This document shows, piece by piece, positions 39,101 to 42,969 of a DNA stretch of 64,000 bases (position 1 is its first letter; every line of letters begins with the position of its first letter). This DNA is from Agrypnia vestita (lineage: Eukaryota; Arthropoda; Insecta; Trichoptera; Phryganeidae): the NCBI GenBank assembly GCA_016648135.1, contig JADDOH010023091.1, positions 124,001 through 188,000 of the forward strand, in the 5' to 3' direction. The notes under the pieces were generated by a model. It saw only the letters and a list, made by a program, of their open reading frames with translations, searched no databases and was not told the DNA's origin. The position numbers and the translations under genes are program-made.

Positions 39101-39234
39101 TGGCAATAGAGATTATTGATGTCCAGCTTCTGAAACTTGCTCTTGCCGGAGGTGGCGGGCTTGGAGTGCTGGGCGGGTGGAGCCGCTGGTGCTGACGAAG
39201 TCCCTCCGCCGCCCGGCGCCGACAGTGCAGACAT
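1..39234 (-). CDS. nocte: PRRC2/nocte (BAT2 N-domain protein), 17 coding exons, C-terminus outside window
   Basis: Spliced gene read on the minus strand. The 17 exons listed separately join with consistent phases into one frame of at least 2,517 codons. Family identity rests on the BAT2 N-terminal block (residues about 33-92, KFQKLDINNLY then SLGKVPSARRPPANLPSLK), the EFPSL motif (174-178), RPII with a following acidic stretch (284-292), FSDEES (about 317), the RG-rich centre, and the C-terminal blocks GQLGTNPSTVLISS, TNSLMSASVKPS, QQIGAIG and TYQTQQYLGYG that mark PRRC2 proteins. PRRC2 proteins are cytoplasmic, disordered, RNA-associated proteins linked to translation initiation and stress granules. 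Drosophila nocte is needed for temperature entrainment of the clock. Composition is Gln, Pro, Ser and Gly rich with no membrane segment. The gene ends beyond position 1. Confidence 0.93.
366..450 (-). ncRNA. C/D-box snoRNA, family A copy 1 (nocte intron 16)
   Basis: C box ATGATGA (434-440), D-prime box CTGA (403-406), D box CTGA (375-378). The ends form a perfect 9-bp terminal stem, TGCATTCAA with TTGAATGCA, one base outside the C box and directly against the D box. Same strand as the host gene, 241 nt above the exon 17 acceptor. The D-prime guide (GATAGGAATTGCCGA) is shared with all family members. Confidence 0.85.
2509..3511. mobile_element. Pogo-like non-autonomous DNA transposon in nocte intron 16
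   Basis: Ends begin CAGTTTTACCCTGTTAATTC on the left and, as reverse complement, CAGTAAAACCTCGTCAATTC on the right, both flanked by TA. No transposase frame is visible inside. Confidence 0.6.
4946..5031 (-). CDS. nocte: nocte exon 16 (residues 2448-2477), Gly/His-rich
   Basis: 86 nt, acceptor TTACAG|GGG, donor AGAA|GTGAGT. It encodes RGGGNRHPGGGPPHTRHAGG and GYYQQNPPR. Supported by phase on both sides, good splice sites and a GC content far above the intron. Confidence 0.87.
5099..5183 (-). ncRNA. C/D-like snoRNA, family B copy 1 (nocte intron 15)
   Basis: Ends pair as TTTGCC with GGTAAA (one G-U). C-box-like AATGATT follows the stem and ATGA precedes the 3-prime stem; a perfect CTGA lies inside. 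It contains TCCAATGGATCCT, complementary to the 18S rRNA sequence AGGATCCATTGGA. It lies 67 nt above the exon 16 acceptor, the typical distance for intronic C/D snoRNAs. Confidence 0.65.
5660..6946. mobile_element. Degenerate pogo/mariner-like element in nocte intron 15
   Basis: The right end (as reverse complement) reads CAGTAAAACCTCGTTATTGC and the left end retains CTCGTTATAACGAA. Internal copies of the CGTTATAACG motif occur. The centre (6230-6350) is a GC-richer patch with reading frames on both strands that resemble nothing I know and are not called as genes. Confidence 0.5.
7229..7297. repeat. Perfect 28-bp inverted repeat in nocte intron 15
   Basis: Arms 7229-7256 and 7270-7297 are perfectly complementary (outer part AATTTTGTACCC), with a 13-nt loop that itself contains a second copy of the word GTACCCAA. 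A stable hairpin in the primary transcript. Confidence 0.85.
7374..7513 (-). CDS. nocte: nocte exon 15 (residues 2402-2448)
   Basis: 140 nt, acceptor TTCCAG|GTG. It encodes VIQPNGRQASLNMAISRCGL, then QQQRYPPPIQRPPPLPHHQP. The donor AACAG|GTTGGA is weak (no A at +3, no GTRAG core) but joins exon 16 in frame. Intron 14 upstream (7514-7711) is only 198 bp and carries a family B snoRNA. Confidence 0.86.
7585..7672 (-). ncRNA. C/D-like snoRNA, family B copy 2 (nocte intron 14)
   Basis: Terminal stem ACTTGTC with GGCGAGT (7 bp, two G-U pairs) flanking GATGATT and ATGA. Same 18S-complementary core and internal CTGA as the other family B copies. The whole intron is only 198 bp and the element ends 71 nt above the exon 15 acceptor. 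Confidence 0.65.
7712..7948 (-). CDS. nocte: nocte exon 14 (residues 2323-2401), Gln/Gly-rich
   Basis: 237 nt (79 codons, phase 0 both ends), acceptor TTTCAG|GAA, donor CAACAG|GTACTT. It encodes EHQNNGMFCQLSNSGFAQQG, then Gly/Gln-rich low complexity, ending KYQQYQHMQQ. Open reading frames in the other five frames here are shadows of this GC-rich repeat. Confidence 0.92.
9778..10061. repeat. Foldback (palindromic) MITE in nocte intron 13
   Basis: Two arms of about 130 bp, inverted around position 9915, with scattered mismatches (shared words include AAATGCCGAAATATGCATTT). Flanks are TA-rich. Part of the expansion that separates family B copy 3 from exon 14. Confidence 0.75.
12681..12774 (-). 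ncRNA. C/D-like snoRNA, family B copy 3 (nocte intron 13)
   Basis: Core identical to the other B copies (18S-complementary segment, internal CTGA). The outer ends can pair TTTGCTT with AAGCAAA, but a few bases further from the boxes than in copies 1, 2 and 4. It sits close to the exon 13 donor, not near an acceptor; the rest of intron 13 is expanded by repeats. Confidence 0.55.
12869..13045 (-). CDS. nocte: nocte exon 13 (residues 2264-2322), Gln-rich
   Basis: 177 nt (59 codons), acceptor CTGTAG|GTG, donor CTGCAG|GTAACC. It encodes VLSSPFQMAAAAAMQQQFGR and a Gln/His/Pro-rich tail ending LKSPLQ. Phase 0 at both ends, so skipping it would keep the frame. Confidence 0.92.
13530..14059. repeat. 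Interspersed repeat family E, copy 1
   Basis: Shares long similarity with 15585-15850, 42520-42930, 51420-52090 and 59135-59410. Shared words include GGGAA(A/T)GTAGGTA, a GAAG-CTTTTGG-TGT stretch, ACATCT(A/G) and GTAACATTC. Some copies are inverted. No coding capacity; probably a non-autonomous DNA transposon whose family I cannot name. Confidence 0.6.
14062..15579. mobile_element. TA-flanked DNA transposon with a second MITE nested inside (nocte intron 12)
   Basis: Outer terminal repeats CAGTGAAACTC(G/T)CTTAATA at both ends in inverted orientation, flanked by TA. Inside lies a second element (about 14548-15183) with ends CCGGCGTCACACTA and, inverted, CCGGCGCCACACTA. No transposase frame survives. 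Confidence 0.7.
14548..15183. mobile_element. Nested GC-rich MITE with internal CTCGCGCGTAAA repeats
   Basis: Inverted ends GGCCGGCGCCACACTA-like on both sides. The interior repeats a CGCGCGTAAA(A/G) motif at least five times on either strand (about 14820, 14900, 15050, 15095). Base composition is strikingly higher in CG than its host element, a composition shift typical of a separate, later insertion. Confidence 0.6.
15585..15850. repeat. Interspersed repeat family E, copy 2 (partial)
   Basis: Contains the GGGGACATCATTAATCGAG, GGGAAAGTAGGTATGGA and ACTCAAAATATTCTGA segments of the family. It abuts the right end of the TA-flanked element at 15579, so that element probably inserted into an existing family E copy (the left half being 13530-14059). 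Confidence 0.6.
15986..16101 (-). CDS. nocte: nocte exon 12 (residues 2225-2263)
   Basis: 116 nt, acceptor TTGCAG|GT, donor TCACAG|GTACAT. It encodes GGQTGFYQQPGNVSANYGIQ followed by FGQPNQSHNSASIQSFGSQ. Both splice phases agree with the neighbours. Confidence 0.92.
16219..16310 (-). ncRNA. C/D-like snoRNA, family B copy 4 (nocte intron 11)
   Basis: Terminal stem CTTGCC with GGCGAG (6 bp, one G-U), C-box-like GATGATT, end box ATGA, internal CTGA. The same 13-nt complementarity to 18S rRNA is retained although the segment between C box and guide differs from copies 1 and 3. It ends 117 nt above the exon 12 acceptor. Confidence 0.65.
16631..16810 (-). CDS. nocte: nocte exon 11 (residues 2165-2225)
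   Basis: 180 nt, acceptor CTGCAG|GT, donor ACTG|GTAGGC. It encodes GTKGSTYQTQQYLGYGGPHD followed by a Pro/Ala-rich part and NTYYSQNTG. TYQTQQYLGY matches the family. Intron 10 upstream of it is only 125 bp, the shortest in the gene. Confidence 0.94.
16936..17083 (-). CDS. nocte: nocte exon 10 (residues 2116-2165), PRRC2 C-terminal block
   Basis: 148 nt, acceptor TTGCAG|CAA, donor ATTG|GTGAGA. It encodes QDLFQAAGSAAFGQSGQLGT, then NPSTVLISSSTNSLMSASVK and PSTQQIGAIG. This is one of the best conserved segments of the PRRC2 family C-terminal half. Confidence 0.95.
17084..18029 (-). other. Intron 9: no snoRNA or mobile element recognised
   Basis: 945 bp. The stretch 17480-17870 is clearly less AT-rich than other introns but has no open frame, no boxes of families A-C, and no similarity to the repeats elsewhere in the window. 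Its nature is unknown. Confidence 0.5.
18030..22305 (-). CDS. nocte: nocte exon 9, giant exon (residues 690-2115)
   Basis: 4,276 nt of uninterrupted frame. It starts REYDERDEDYRWEKD with many Arg/Asp/Ser/Glu-rich repeats and DRKS-type units. It continues through SNIGSRIRLDSGG, FVVYRGGNWQSRGG and an RGRG-rich stretch, then a long Asn/Gln/Ser/Pro-rich disordered region, a SQHN repeat, and ends MFQGLQGQYRM before the donor ATG|GTAAGA. The RG-rich centre is the probable RNA-binding part. The acceptor is unusual: a T-run followed by AAG at 22306-22308, not CAG or TAG, yet the phase fits exon 8 exactly. An additional tiny exon in intron 8 cannot be excluded. Confidence 0.94.
18630..18865 (-). repeat. 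SQHN-type tandem coding repeat inside nocte exon 9
   Basis: About twelve degenerate units of the form S-Q-H-(N/S/G)-(M/L) in a row (for example SQHNLASQHNLTSQHNL). At DNA level each unit is a GTTGTGTTGGGA-like 12-15 nt block on the plus strand. Such His/Gln repeats vary in length between populations and are a likely source of length polymorphism in this protein. Confidence 0.85.
22441..22476 (-). pseudogene. Family A snoRNA copy 2, 3-prime half, split by a LINE
   Basis: Holds the D guide, the D box CTGA (22448-22451) and the 3-prime stem TTGGATA of a family A snoRNA. The 5-prime half is found about 5 kb away at 27458-27506, on the other side of the CR1-like LINE. The break falls just after the D-prime box, at GTAT. 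The copy cannot make a normal snoRNA. Confidence 0.8.
22892..25861 (-). pseudogene. LINE ORF2: AP endonuclease plus reverse transcriptase, one in-frame stop
   Basis: 758 codons, a TAA at 23585-23587, then 231 further codons in the same frame with only AAA-TTG between stop and continuing sequence. Endonuclease motifs: LNLNIRSLEKNFDN, ILTECWTT, YRSP, IAGDINI, DHYS. Reverse transcriptase: NYRPISILNLLSKLLEKC, QFGFRKNRGT, ALDLTKAFDTVSH, GVPQGSTLGPVLFLLYINDL, catalytic FADD at residues 699-702. After the stop comes the RT thumb region (VKYLGIIIDRHLNW). Both catalytic domains lie before the stop. Confidence 0.9.
26115..27131 (-). CDS. LINE ORF1 protein with N-terminal PHD-like zinc finger
   Basis: 338 residues, intact. 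The N-terminus has a PHD-like Cys4-His-Cys3 pattern (CESPLL..., CSVCNDTYHYSCVG, WKCKKNC; residues about 3-55). A coiled coil follows (residues about 75-160, heptads in EEITKIRQEFKTELSNLKTE and following), then a C-terminal domain with a basic, nucleic-acid-binding look (TIHVLRFRSKLKRDLLLKEA). ORF1 proteins of this type bind the element RNA and form the ribonucleoprotein particle. The C-terminal WVNCNGFIYVRATD resembles other insect CR1-like ORF1s. Confidence 0.82.
   Translation of the reverse strand: MHCARKECESPLLLEDALTCSVCNDTYHYSCVGQSERNFRKLGDKSKSWKCKKNCLFQDTICTKTTNKPLNNSLEENIASILEEITKIRQEFKTELSNLKTEISKSIDFCLNRIVEVDNRVSELDKRIKPLDNLEEELKLLKTDLNQQRDTLNQQEQWQRSKNIEIHGLPPISETHLFDTFKNLARCYNIELNEDDIEYSHTITLPATSNHAVTIGGVGQSRPSQLSVSGQTHTAVQRTIHVLRFRSKLKRDLLLKEARRHKGLTAANLGFTNSTGLIYVNVNLTKSNRNLYKKVRDIAKQTQYKYSWVNCNGFIYVRATDNSKIIKILNDNDLNKII
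27458..27506 (-). pseudogene. Family A snoRNA copy 2, 5-prime half, split by a LINE
   Basis: Holds the 5-prime stem TATCCAA, a mutated C box (ATAATGA instead of ATGATGA, 27492-27498) and the shared D-prime guide and CTGA. The stem still pairs with the other half (TATCCAA/TTGGATA), so the two pieces were once one RNA gene in intron 8. GTAT occurs at both junctions and is the likely target-site duplication of the LINE. Confidence 0.8.
27559..28692 (-). CDS. nocte: nocte exon 8 (residues 312-690), coiled coil and RD-rich segment
   Basis: 1,134 nt between TTTTAG|CC and AATAG|GTGAGT. It begins QKLAFSDEESPSKE and then encodes a charged helix (VWAMRQRQHSNEVAAAVERA and RKLQEERRYQQQLQEAAAA), likely coiled coil. 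A run of Arg-Asp dipeptides (about plus-strand 28060-28180) follows, then RG/Gln-rich sequence. The preceding acceptor lies only 72 nt downstream of an H/ACA snoRNA in intron 7. Confidence 0.93.
28765..28895 (-). ncRNA. H/ACA-box snoRNA, family C copy 1 (nocte intron 7)
   Basis: The 5-prime hairpin is closed by GCATTC/GAATGC (28890-28895 with 28838-28843), directly followed by box H AGACTA (28831-28836, ANANNA). A second hairpin (ATGCA/TGCAT inner stem) follows, then TCC, four bases and ACA (28768-28770). Total about 131 nt, the normal H/ACA size. It ends 72 nt above the exon 8 acceptor, on the coding strand. Confidence 0.7.
28935..29062 (-). CDS. nocte: nocte exon 7 (residues 270-312), RPII block
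   Basis: 128 nt, acceptor TTCTAG|CGC, donor TACAA|GTGAGT. It encodes RMREVPTIDKMVQRPIIREE followed by ELTSMDD and DAGWATHDDIDY. The RPII(K/R)EE motif followed by an acidic DD...GWA segment is a PRRC2 family block and continues into FSDEES in exon 8. Confidence 0.93.
29174..29248 (-). ncRNA. C/D-box snoRNA, family A copy 3 (nocte intron 6)
   Basis: C box ATGATGA (29237-29243), shared D-prime guide and CTGA, D box CTGA (29078 region of the repeat, precisely 29178-29181), terminal stem CCAA/TTGG. Only 54 nt below the exon 6 donor and 111 nt above the exon 7 acceptor in a 239-bp intron. Its D guide (AAGCTAAATTCTGT) is nearly that of copies 1 and 4. Confidence 0.82.
29302..29418 (-). CDS. nocte: nocte exon 6 (residues 231-269)
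   Basis: 117 nt (39 codons, phase 0 both ends), acceptor TTCTAG|ATG, donor CAGCAG|GTGAGA. It encodes MCKGSTGAGGPGGYPPVFG and then a Ser/His/Pro stretch ending NRGQQ. The internal Met here is not a start because exons 1-5 join into it in frame. Confidence 0.88.
29808..29943. repeat. Foldback MITE in nocte intron 5
   Basis: Arms AAGCCCGCCATTCACGGGC and GCCCGTGAATGGCGGGCTT are perfect inverse complements and continue inward imperfectly over about 55 bp each. It lies about 50 bp from the family C H/ACA copy 2 but is separate from it. Confidence 0.8.
29997..30127 (-). ncRNA. H/ACA-box snoRNA, family C copy 2 (nocte intron 5)
   Basis: Homologous to copy 1 over its full length. 5-prime hairpin closed by GCATTC/GAATGC, box H AGAGTA (30060-30065), second hairpin with ACAAAC/GTTTGT, closing pairs CGGCGGA/TCCACTG, and ACA at 30000-30002. 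Spacing of H and ACA boxes equals that of copy 1 although the sequences between differ, as expected for conserved structure. Confidence 0.72.
30960..31072 (-). CDS. nocte: nocte exon 5 (residues 193-230)
   Basis: 113 nt between GAACAG|CG and TTT|GTAAGT. It encodes EGSWLAGGGSR and an Ala/Pro/Gly-rich tail ending PLPPF. Only the phase match with exons 4 and 6 and the high GC support the full extent; the content is weakly conserved in the family. Confidence 0.87.
31162..31240 (-). ncRNA. C/D-box snoRNA, family A copy 4 (nocte intron 4)
   Basis: C box ATGATGA (31227-31233), D-prime CTGA, D box CTGA (31168-31171). Terminal stem CAA/TTG with further A-T pairs beyond one mismatch. The intron is 210 bp and the element lies about 90 nt above the exon 5 acceptor. 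D guide AAGCTAAATTCGAT is the same as in copy 1. Confidence 0.8.
31283..31415 (-). CDS. nocte: nocte exon 4 (residues 149-193) with EFPSL motif
   Basis: 133 nt between TTCCAG|TCC and CAGA|GTAAGT. It encodes SHQHAGGYPGGWAALPP and then FQQEFPSLDGG; QxEFPSL is a signature of PRRC2 N-terminal regions. It leaves with one base of a codon, which exon 5 completes as threonine. Confidence 0.93.
31696..32231. repeat. Foldback MITE, CAGGGTTATTTG family, copy 1 (nocte intron 3)
   Basis: Left end CAGGGTTATTTG, right end its inverse complement; arms of roughly 240 bp meet near 31965 at TTCCAATTGGAA. Second copy at 54471-54971. Diverged single-arm relatives at 240-310, 36120-36345, 48540-48830 and 55850-56095 share TTTGATGTCGC(A/T)TATCTCC. 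Confidence 0.8.
32875..33385 (+). mobile_element. Degraded LINE 3-prime fragment (RT C-terminal region)
   Basis: Conceptual reading with frame breaks gives YGSEAWSW, RSLRRMCGKSMYDRVKNEDI, WFGHV, RGRPRKTWHDQI and LSAYPHG. These are motifs of the C-terminal tail of RTE-like LINEs common in insects. Opposite strand to nocte; followed by GGACA tandem units. Confidence 0.7.
33435..33521 (-). ncRNA. C/D-box snoRNA, family A copy 5 (nocte intron 3), new D guide
   Basis: Perfect 9-bp terminal stem AGTCACAAA/TTTGTGACT around C box ATGATGA (33505-33511) and D box CTGA (33444-33447). It also has a clear C-prime box (TGATGAT in CTGATGATCA). The D-prime half is the family standard but the D guide (ATCACTTGACGGT) is unlike the other copies, so this paralogue probably has a different second target. 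Confidence 0.85.
34425..34578 (-). CDS. nocte: nocte exon 3 (residues 97-148), Pro/Gln-rich
   Basis: 154 nt. The acceptor CCTCAG|T completes the split serine codon from exon 2 and the donor is ACG|GTAACT, phase 0. It encodes a low-complexity segment of serine, proline, alanine and glutamine. The GC content is far above that of the flanking intron, as for every exon of this gene, which helps fix the borders. Confidence 0.88.
34649..34726 (-). ncRNA. C/D-box snoRNA, family A copy 6 (nocte intron 2)
   Basis: C box ATGATGA (34714-34720), D-prime CTGA, D box CTGA (34654-34657), stem ACTC/GAGT. D guide AGATCGGAATCGTAT resembles copy 7 only in its first part. It ends 70 nt above the exon 3 acceptor, the classic spacing for intron-encoded C/D snoRNAs. 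Confidence 0.82.
35061..35138 (-). repeat. tRNA-derived SINE head in nocte intron 2
   Basis: On the minus strand a B box GGTTCGAACC (35074-35083) and an A-box-like TTGTGGTTAGGACA lie at tRNA spacing, and the ends can pair GGTAG/CTACC. The anticodon arm does not pair, so this is a tRNA-related SINE remnant, not a working tRNA. Confidence 0.6.
35570..35780. repeat. Segment shared with 58790-58941 and 60298-60345
   Basis: Similarity covers words such as TTAGACCA, AAATTAATTA, GGGCATAAA, CGTCTATTTTT and ATCACCAAA. The distant copy is interrupted by a hAT-like element; this copy shows the uninterrupted order. Unclassified interspersed repeat. Confidence 0.6.
35889..36037 (-). CDS. nocte: nocte exon 2 (residues 48-97)
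   Basis: 149 nt between TGCAG|GGT and AGCAG|GTATGT; it enters at phase 0 and leaves with two bases of a codon. It encodes the most conserved block of the BAT2 N-terminal domain: LSRKHGMQSLGKVPSARRPP followed by ANLPSLKTE. This block alone identifies the PRRC2 family. Confidence 0.95.
36678..36756 (-). ncRNA. C/D-box snoRNA, family A copy 7 (nocte intron 1)
   Basis: C box ATGATGA (36744-36750), D-prime CTGA, D box CTGA (36683-36686), perfect stem CTCCG/CGGAG. D guide AGATCGGAAACATTT. The standard D-prime guide is intact. Confidence 0.83.
37250..38095. repeat. GGGAGT/ACTCCC repeat family D, copy 1 with internal direct repeats
   Basis: Two direct copies of a 250-bp unit (37255-37545 and 37865-38095) contain ATCCAAAATTATACTATAAT, GCAAAGTTTCAGCTC and AGGGTTAAAAATCGATCCAA. 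They flank a segment with ACTCCCTTT and CGGAGTAATTC. Related copies: 47480-48435, 50215-50815 (inverted), 61120-61190. Confidence 0.6.
38224..38318. repeat. Foldback hairpin element
   Basis: Arms of about 43 bp with one or two mismatches (outer part ATATTTAACTGTAATTT), short loop. Located in nocte intron 1. Confidence 0.8.
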
Positions 39235-39292
39235 GCTGCCACCTTGACACCATTAGAGAACCAACAGGACACCCGGAGAACGAGACCCGTTT
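39094..39292 (-). CDS. nocte: nocte exon 1: 58 nt of 5-prime UTR plus codons 1-47
   Basis: The ATG at 39232-39234 has A at -3. It opens a Gly/Ala/Pro-rich leader followed by KSKFQKLDINNLYCHSR, the start of the BAT2 N-terminal domain. The donor is AGG|GTAAGT at 39094/39093, phase 0. A strong acceptor (long pyrimidine tract then GCAG) sits at 39293, so this exon is not the transcription start and there must be an upstream non-coding exon. The UTR part is 39235-39292; it contains an out-of-frame ATG at 39253. Confidence 0.9.
39235..39292 (-). promoter_or_regulatory. 5-prime UTR with out-of-frame upstream ATG overlapping the nocte start
   Basis: The spliced leader just before the start codon contains an ATG (39251-39253) 19 nt upstream of the nocte ATG and in a different frame. 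It has C at -3 (weak) and G at +4. Its frame runs about 50 codons through the nocte start and stops only in the exon 1 / intron region, so it is an overlapping uORF. The main ATG has the better context, implying leaky scanning. Confidence 0.75.
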
Positions 39293-41264
39293 CTGCGCAG
39301 AGAGAGAAAAAAGAATAAACAAAGAGGTCAAGTCGTCTAGCAGCATCGTAACGATATACACCACACCTCAACACATGTTAATCAGAAGGGATTGTCGCAG
39401 TCGTAATGTGAATGAGTGTGGAATATTCGTTTTTGCGCTGGGCAGTTTAGAGAAAATTTTCAAAAGTCGATTTGGTTCAAGCTGAACAGACTCTATTTAT
39501 ATATGAAGCAAAGGCAGCAATATTTTTTTGAATGAATAAAATTACATTTTCAATGCAGCACTAAGGATTACTAATCTAGAATGTACCGAATTCGCGATTT
39601 ATAGGAAGCATTGCACTATCCCTTCCAAGATCATGTTTCTAAATAACTATCAAAAGCAAAGACAGCAATGTTCTCGTAGCGTAAAAAGCAAGGGCGGCAA
39701 TATCCACTTCAACCAATTAAACCTCAAGGATGTATCACATGACAAATAGGCCGCTTCATATTAAAGTGAAAGTTGATGTCGATTTTAGACTGAAACATTA
39801 TAGCAAAGATAGCTATATCCAATTATGTAAATAGCAATAGCAGTAATGTCCACTAATTGATAGCAAAGAGCAATATCAATATCCACGATAAAAAGTGAAA
39901 TATTTATTTATAAACATATTTAAAAAGAAAACTGAGGCGGCAATTGTTTTTTTAATATCTTATTTTCCTTTAGTGATAGGTTTTTTGTATTTGTTAAAAA
40001 AAGAAACACCTCAGTGGTATATTTTTGCCTTTGCTTTTTTACCCCTCACATAACAAATCTTTTAAACACTTCTTTCTTTAGTTTCAGTCCTCAACTGATC
40101 GCTTTTTATCAAAACTACAACATCCCTCGCAGTTCAATGATAATTAAAAAGATTAAATAAAAACAACAGTTCACTTCTGCGAACGCCTTGTGCACTTACT
40201 CCCGTAAACAAAAGCACACGAACGTGACATTTAAAATAATTTCAACCAGGAAATTGTTTGTTCTTTAATTCATAAAATTTGCATCGTTTCATTTCTACAC
40301 ATAACAATAACGTGGAAGCACCATATTGATAATGAAGTACAAACGTAAATTAATGAAGGTCACTTCTACACTGCCGGTGTGTGCTTTATTTTGCGTTGGA
40401 AGTTTGTGTGATGACAATGCCACAATGTTCACCTTGACCAACCAAACTTGCATCATTCATTGGCAAAGAAGCGCCGATATTAACATTTTGCAATAATAAT
40501 AATAATGTAGACAATAGATTACCGGTGGCTCTATAAAATCCTTCTAACACAAATAACGTTGACTATTTTTTTCTTACGCTACAGATTAACAAAAACTAAG
40601 TCTATTAGAACCCTATCTGTTACAATCACTTCAAATGAATTATTTATACCTGTTCATTGAAGATTTTTTGAACTCTTACGTACTTTAACACTGCAATAAT
40701 TTGATATTGGGGAACAAATATTTATTCTATGTAAGTAAGCACCGTTTAATTTGTGGAAATAATTCAATTCATAATTGTATGTAACTCGCACCACTTGACA
40801 ACTTGTTAGATAACTTTGTCTAGCGCAAAATATGATCCTGTATATTTCATACTAACATCGAAAGGTCATTGACACCAAATAACACATTTGAACCCATAAT
40901 CGACCATGTGCTTGCAAACAATAACATAAAGCCATCATAAAATTTAAAACATAATATTTTTGATAGGAGAGAGCCCAGTTGTTAGTTGTCAATCTTTTCA
41001 GGGCGAACCAAGAAGAACTAGTCAGTGTAAGTAAATGATTAATACACACTTGAGCCATTGTCTCGAGCAAAACATACAATTTAATATAAACAAATACCCA
41101 CACACTCTCCCAGCTGATACAAGCAATGTATTCTTCCAGCGCCTTATTCAAAACATTTACCCGCCCTACTGATCTACCCACTTATGTTGCGCAGACAAAA
41201 CAAATAGAACAATGTTCACATATTTTTATCACGTAACATTTTACATATTCTTTTATAATAGGAA
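39293..41264 (-). other. Presumed 5-prime UTR intron, repeat-poor part
   Basis: No frame with coding character. A degenerate run of short GCAA-rich words (AAAGACAGCAATGTTC, AAAGCAAGGGCGGCAATATC, AGCAAAGATAGC) recurs about six times between 39500 and 39960, as if from an old tandem repeat. Nothing else recognised. Confidence 0.4.
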
Positions 41265-41830
41265 TTCTTCTTCTTGCTGCATGTGTTAACTGTTCAATTG
41301 ATGTTGGTTATATCACTTTTTAACTGCGACCTGGAATAGCTCTTCAGTAGACTGTCAAAGCACTGTCTCAGATGTTTTAGCCACGATGTTCTCCCTTTTC
41401 CAGGGCCCCGCTTCTGGCAATCCTTCCCTGCATCACGAGGTGCGAGATCTCATATTTCTCTGGATGTCTCGTGGCATGTCGGAGATATTTTAGCTTTCGG
41501 ATTTTCATTGTTCTAATTACTGCATCTTTTCCTTTGTACATCCGAACCATAACATTAATTCGTAACTCCGTTCATCCAGCTTATTTGGAGAATTCTTCTG
41601 TAGACCCACATTTAGGCTTCAAGTCGCCTTATTAATTCTTCAGCAAGTGTCCATGCTTCCATTCCATAAAACAATATGGAGAATACGTAGCATCTGAATA
41701 TTTGCATTCGCAATCCTTTCATGCGGATAAAAGTTGCACGAGCTTGCTCAACATGGTATTTGATTTCAACAGAAGGAACCCGAGGTACGCAATATTTTGT
41801 ACCTCGTCTAAATTCATTCCAGCAATATAA
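41265..41830 (-). mobile_element. RTE-like LINE 3-prime fragment, degraded
   Basis: On the minus strand the sequence gives pieces of the RT C-terminal region (LFYGMEAWTLAEELIR-like, KIRKLKYLRHATRHPEKYE) and ends in a GAAGAAGAA tail at 41270-41280. The same family is seen on the plus strand at 48855-49110 and 63290-63660. Confidence 0.65.
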
Positions 41831-42270
41831 AGAGATTCATTGTCAATTGCACGATGTTTGCTAATGGGATATATCTAAAGTGATGTGGATTTCCCCGGTA
41901 CCCATTAATTCGTGGGGTAACATTGAACTCCAACCTACCGCAATTGACAATTAATGTTTTAACTTCTAAAATGTCTGGGAAAATGTGGCAATAATTTTTT
42001 TTTAAATTGCTATAAATAAAATACAAAATATCCCCACGACAATACTATTGAGACGGATATAAATATTTTGAAGTCGCAATTAATAATATACTGCGAGTGA
42101 AATATCAAAGGAGGAGAGCTTTTTTGAATTCTAAATTGATCACATCCAAAACACACATTGTTATAATGTTGTCGCTTATCTATTTTCATAACTTGTTCTA
42201 TTAATCTGATCACGCATTATGTTTATTTGCGTAAGTGCAGATCTTGTATATGTCGCAAAGAGTTAATTTT

Positions 42271-42375
42271 GATAATGTATACATTAACTAGTTTAACTTA
42301 TTGCTAGTGCATATATATATATTAGTTATAACTCATAGTTTGTGTATAAATATACTAGTTAATGTATACATTATC
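42271..42375. repeat. Foldback element with 22-bp perfect arms
   Basis: GATAATGTATACATTAACTA at 42271 and its inverse complement ending at 42375 flank an AT-repeat core. Part of the presumed 5-prime intron of nocte. Confidence 0.7.
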
Positions 42376-42519
42376 GAAATTTAGCACAATGTAACGTTCT
42401 CTATTTCCACCCATGATAGAATACAAAAGTCTACTAATTTTTCTTGGAAGTTGTATATATTTTAATTATACGGCTTGTTTCGTATATGTGTTGCAAACAA
42501 TCCTCAGTGCGGCTGGCAA

Positions 42520-42930
42520 CCAAAGCTTTTTCATTCCCCTTAAATGATCACAGATGTCACTAACGAGACATCTATTTTTGATTTTTCGGAGTTTGTTGGC
42601 AATATTCTTTATTTGTGTAATGAGATTCTTCTAAATTATTAGCATTACACTAGAACATGTCAGAAATATTATTATAAATTTATTCAACTCCTTTTTACCA
42701 GGGTTCTCATTCAAAATATTTTGAGTACGTCCATATTTTTCAGAACAGTACTGGGTTTTTACGATAGGTCGTAAGCCCTGTGTACACCCAAAGACTTCTG
42801 TACCTACTTTTCCATAAAAAATACAATTTCGTCTATGTGAGACATCTATAATATATTGATTGATTAATGATGTCTCTGTGACAAAAATCCAGTAGTTCTG
42901 AAAAATTTGGACATACTCAAAATATTGTGT
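42520..42930. repeat. Interspersed repeat family E, copy 3
   Basis: Carries ACATCTATTTTTG, AAAGACTTCTGTACCTACTT and TCAGAACAGTACTGG-like words, in inverted orientation relative to copy 5 at 59135. Confidence 0.6.
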
Positions 42931-42969
42931 AATTTAACACTTTATAACATATATACGTAAATCAATGCT

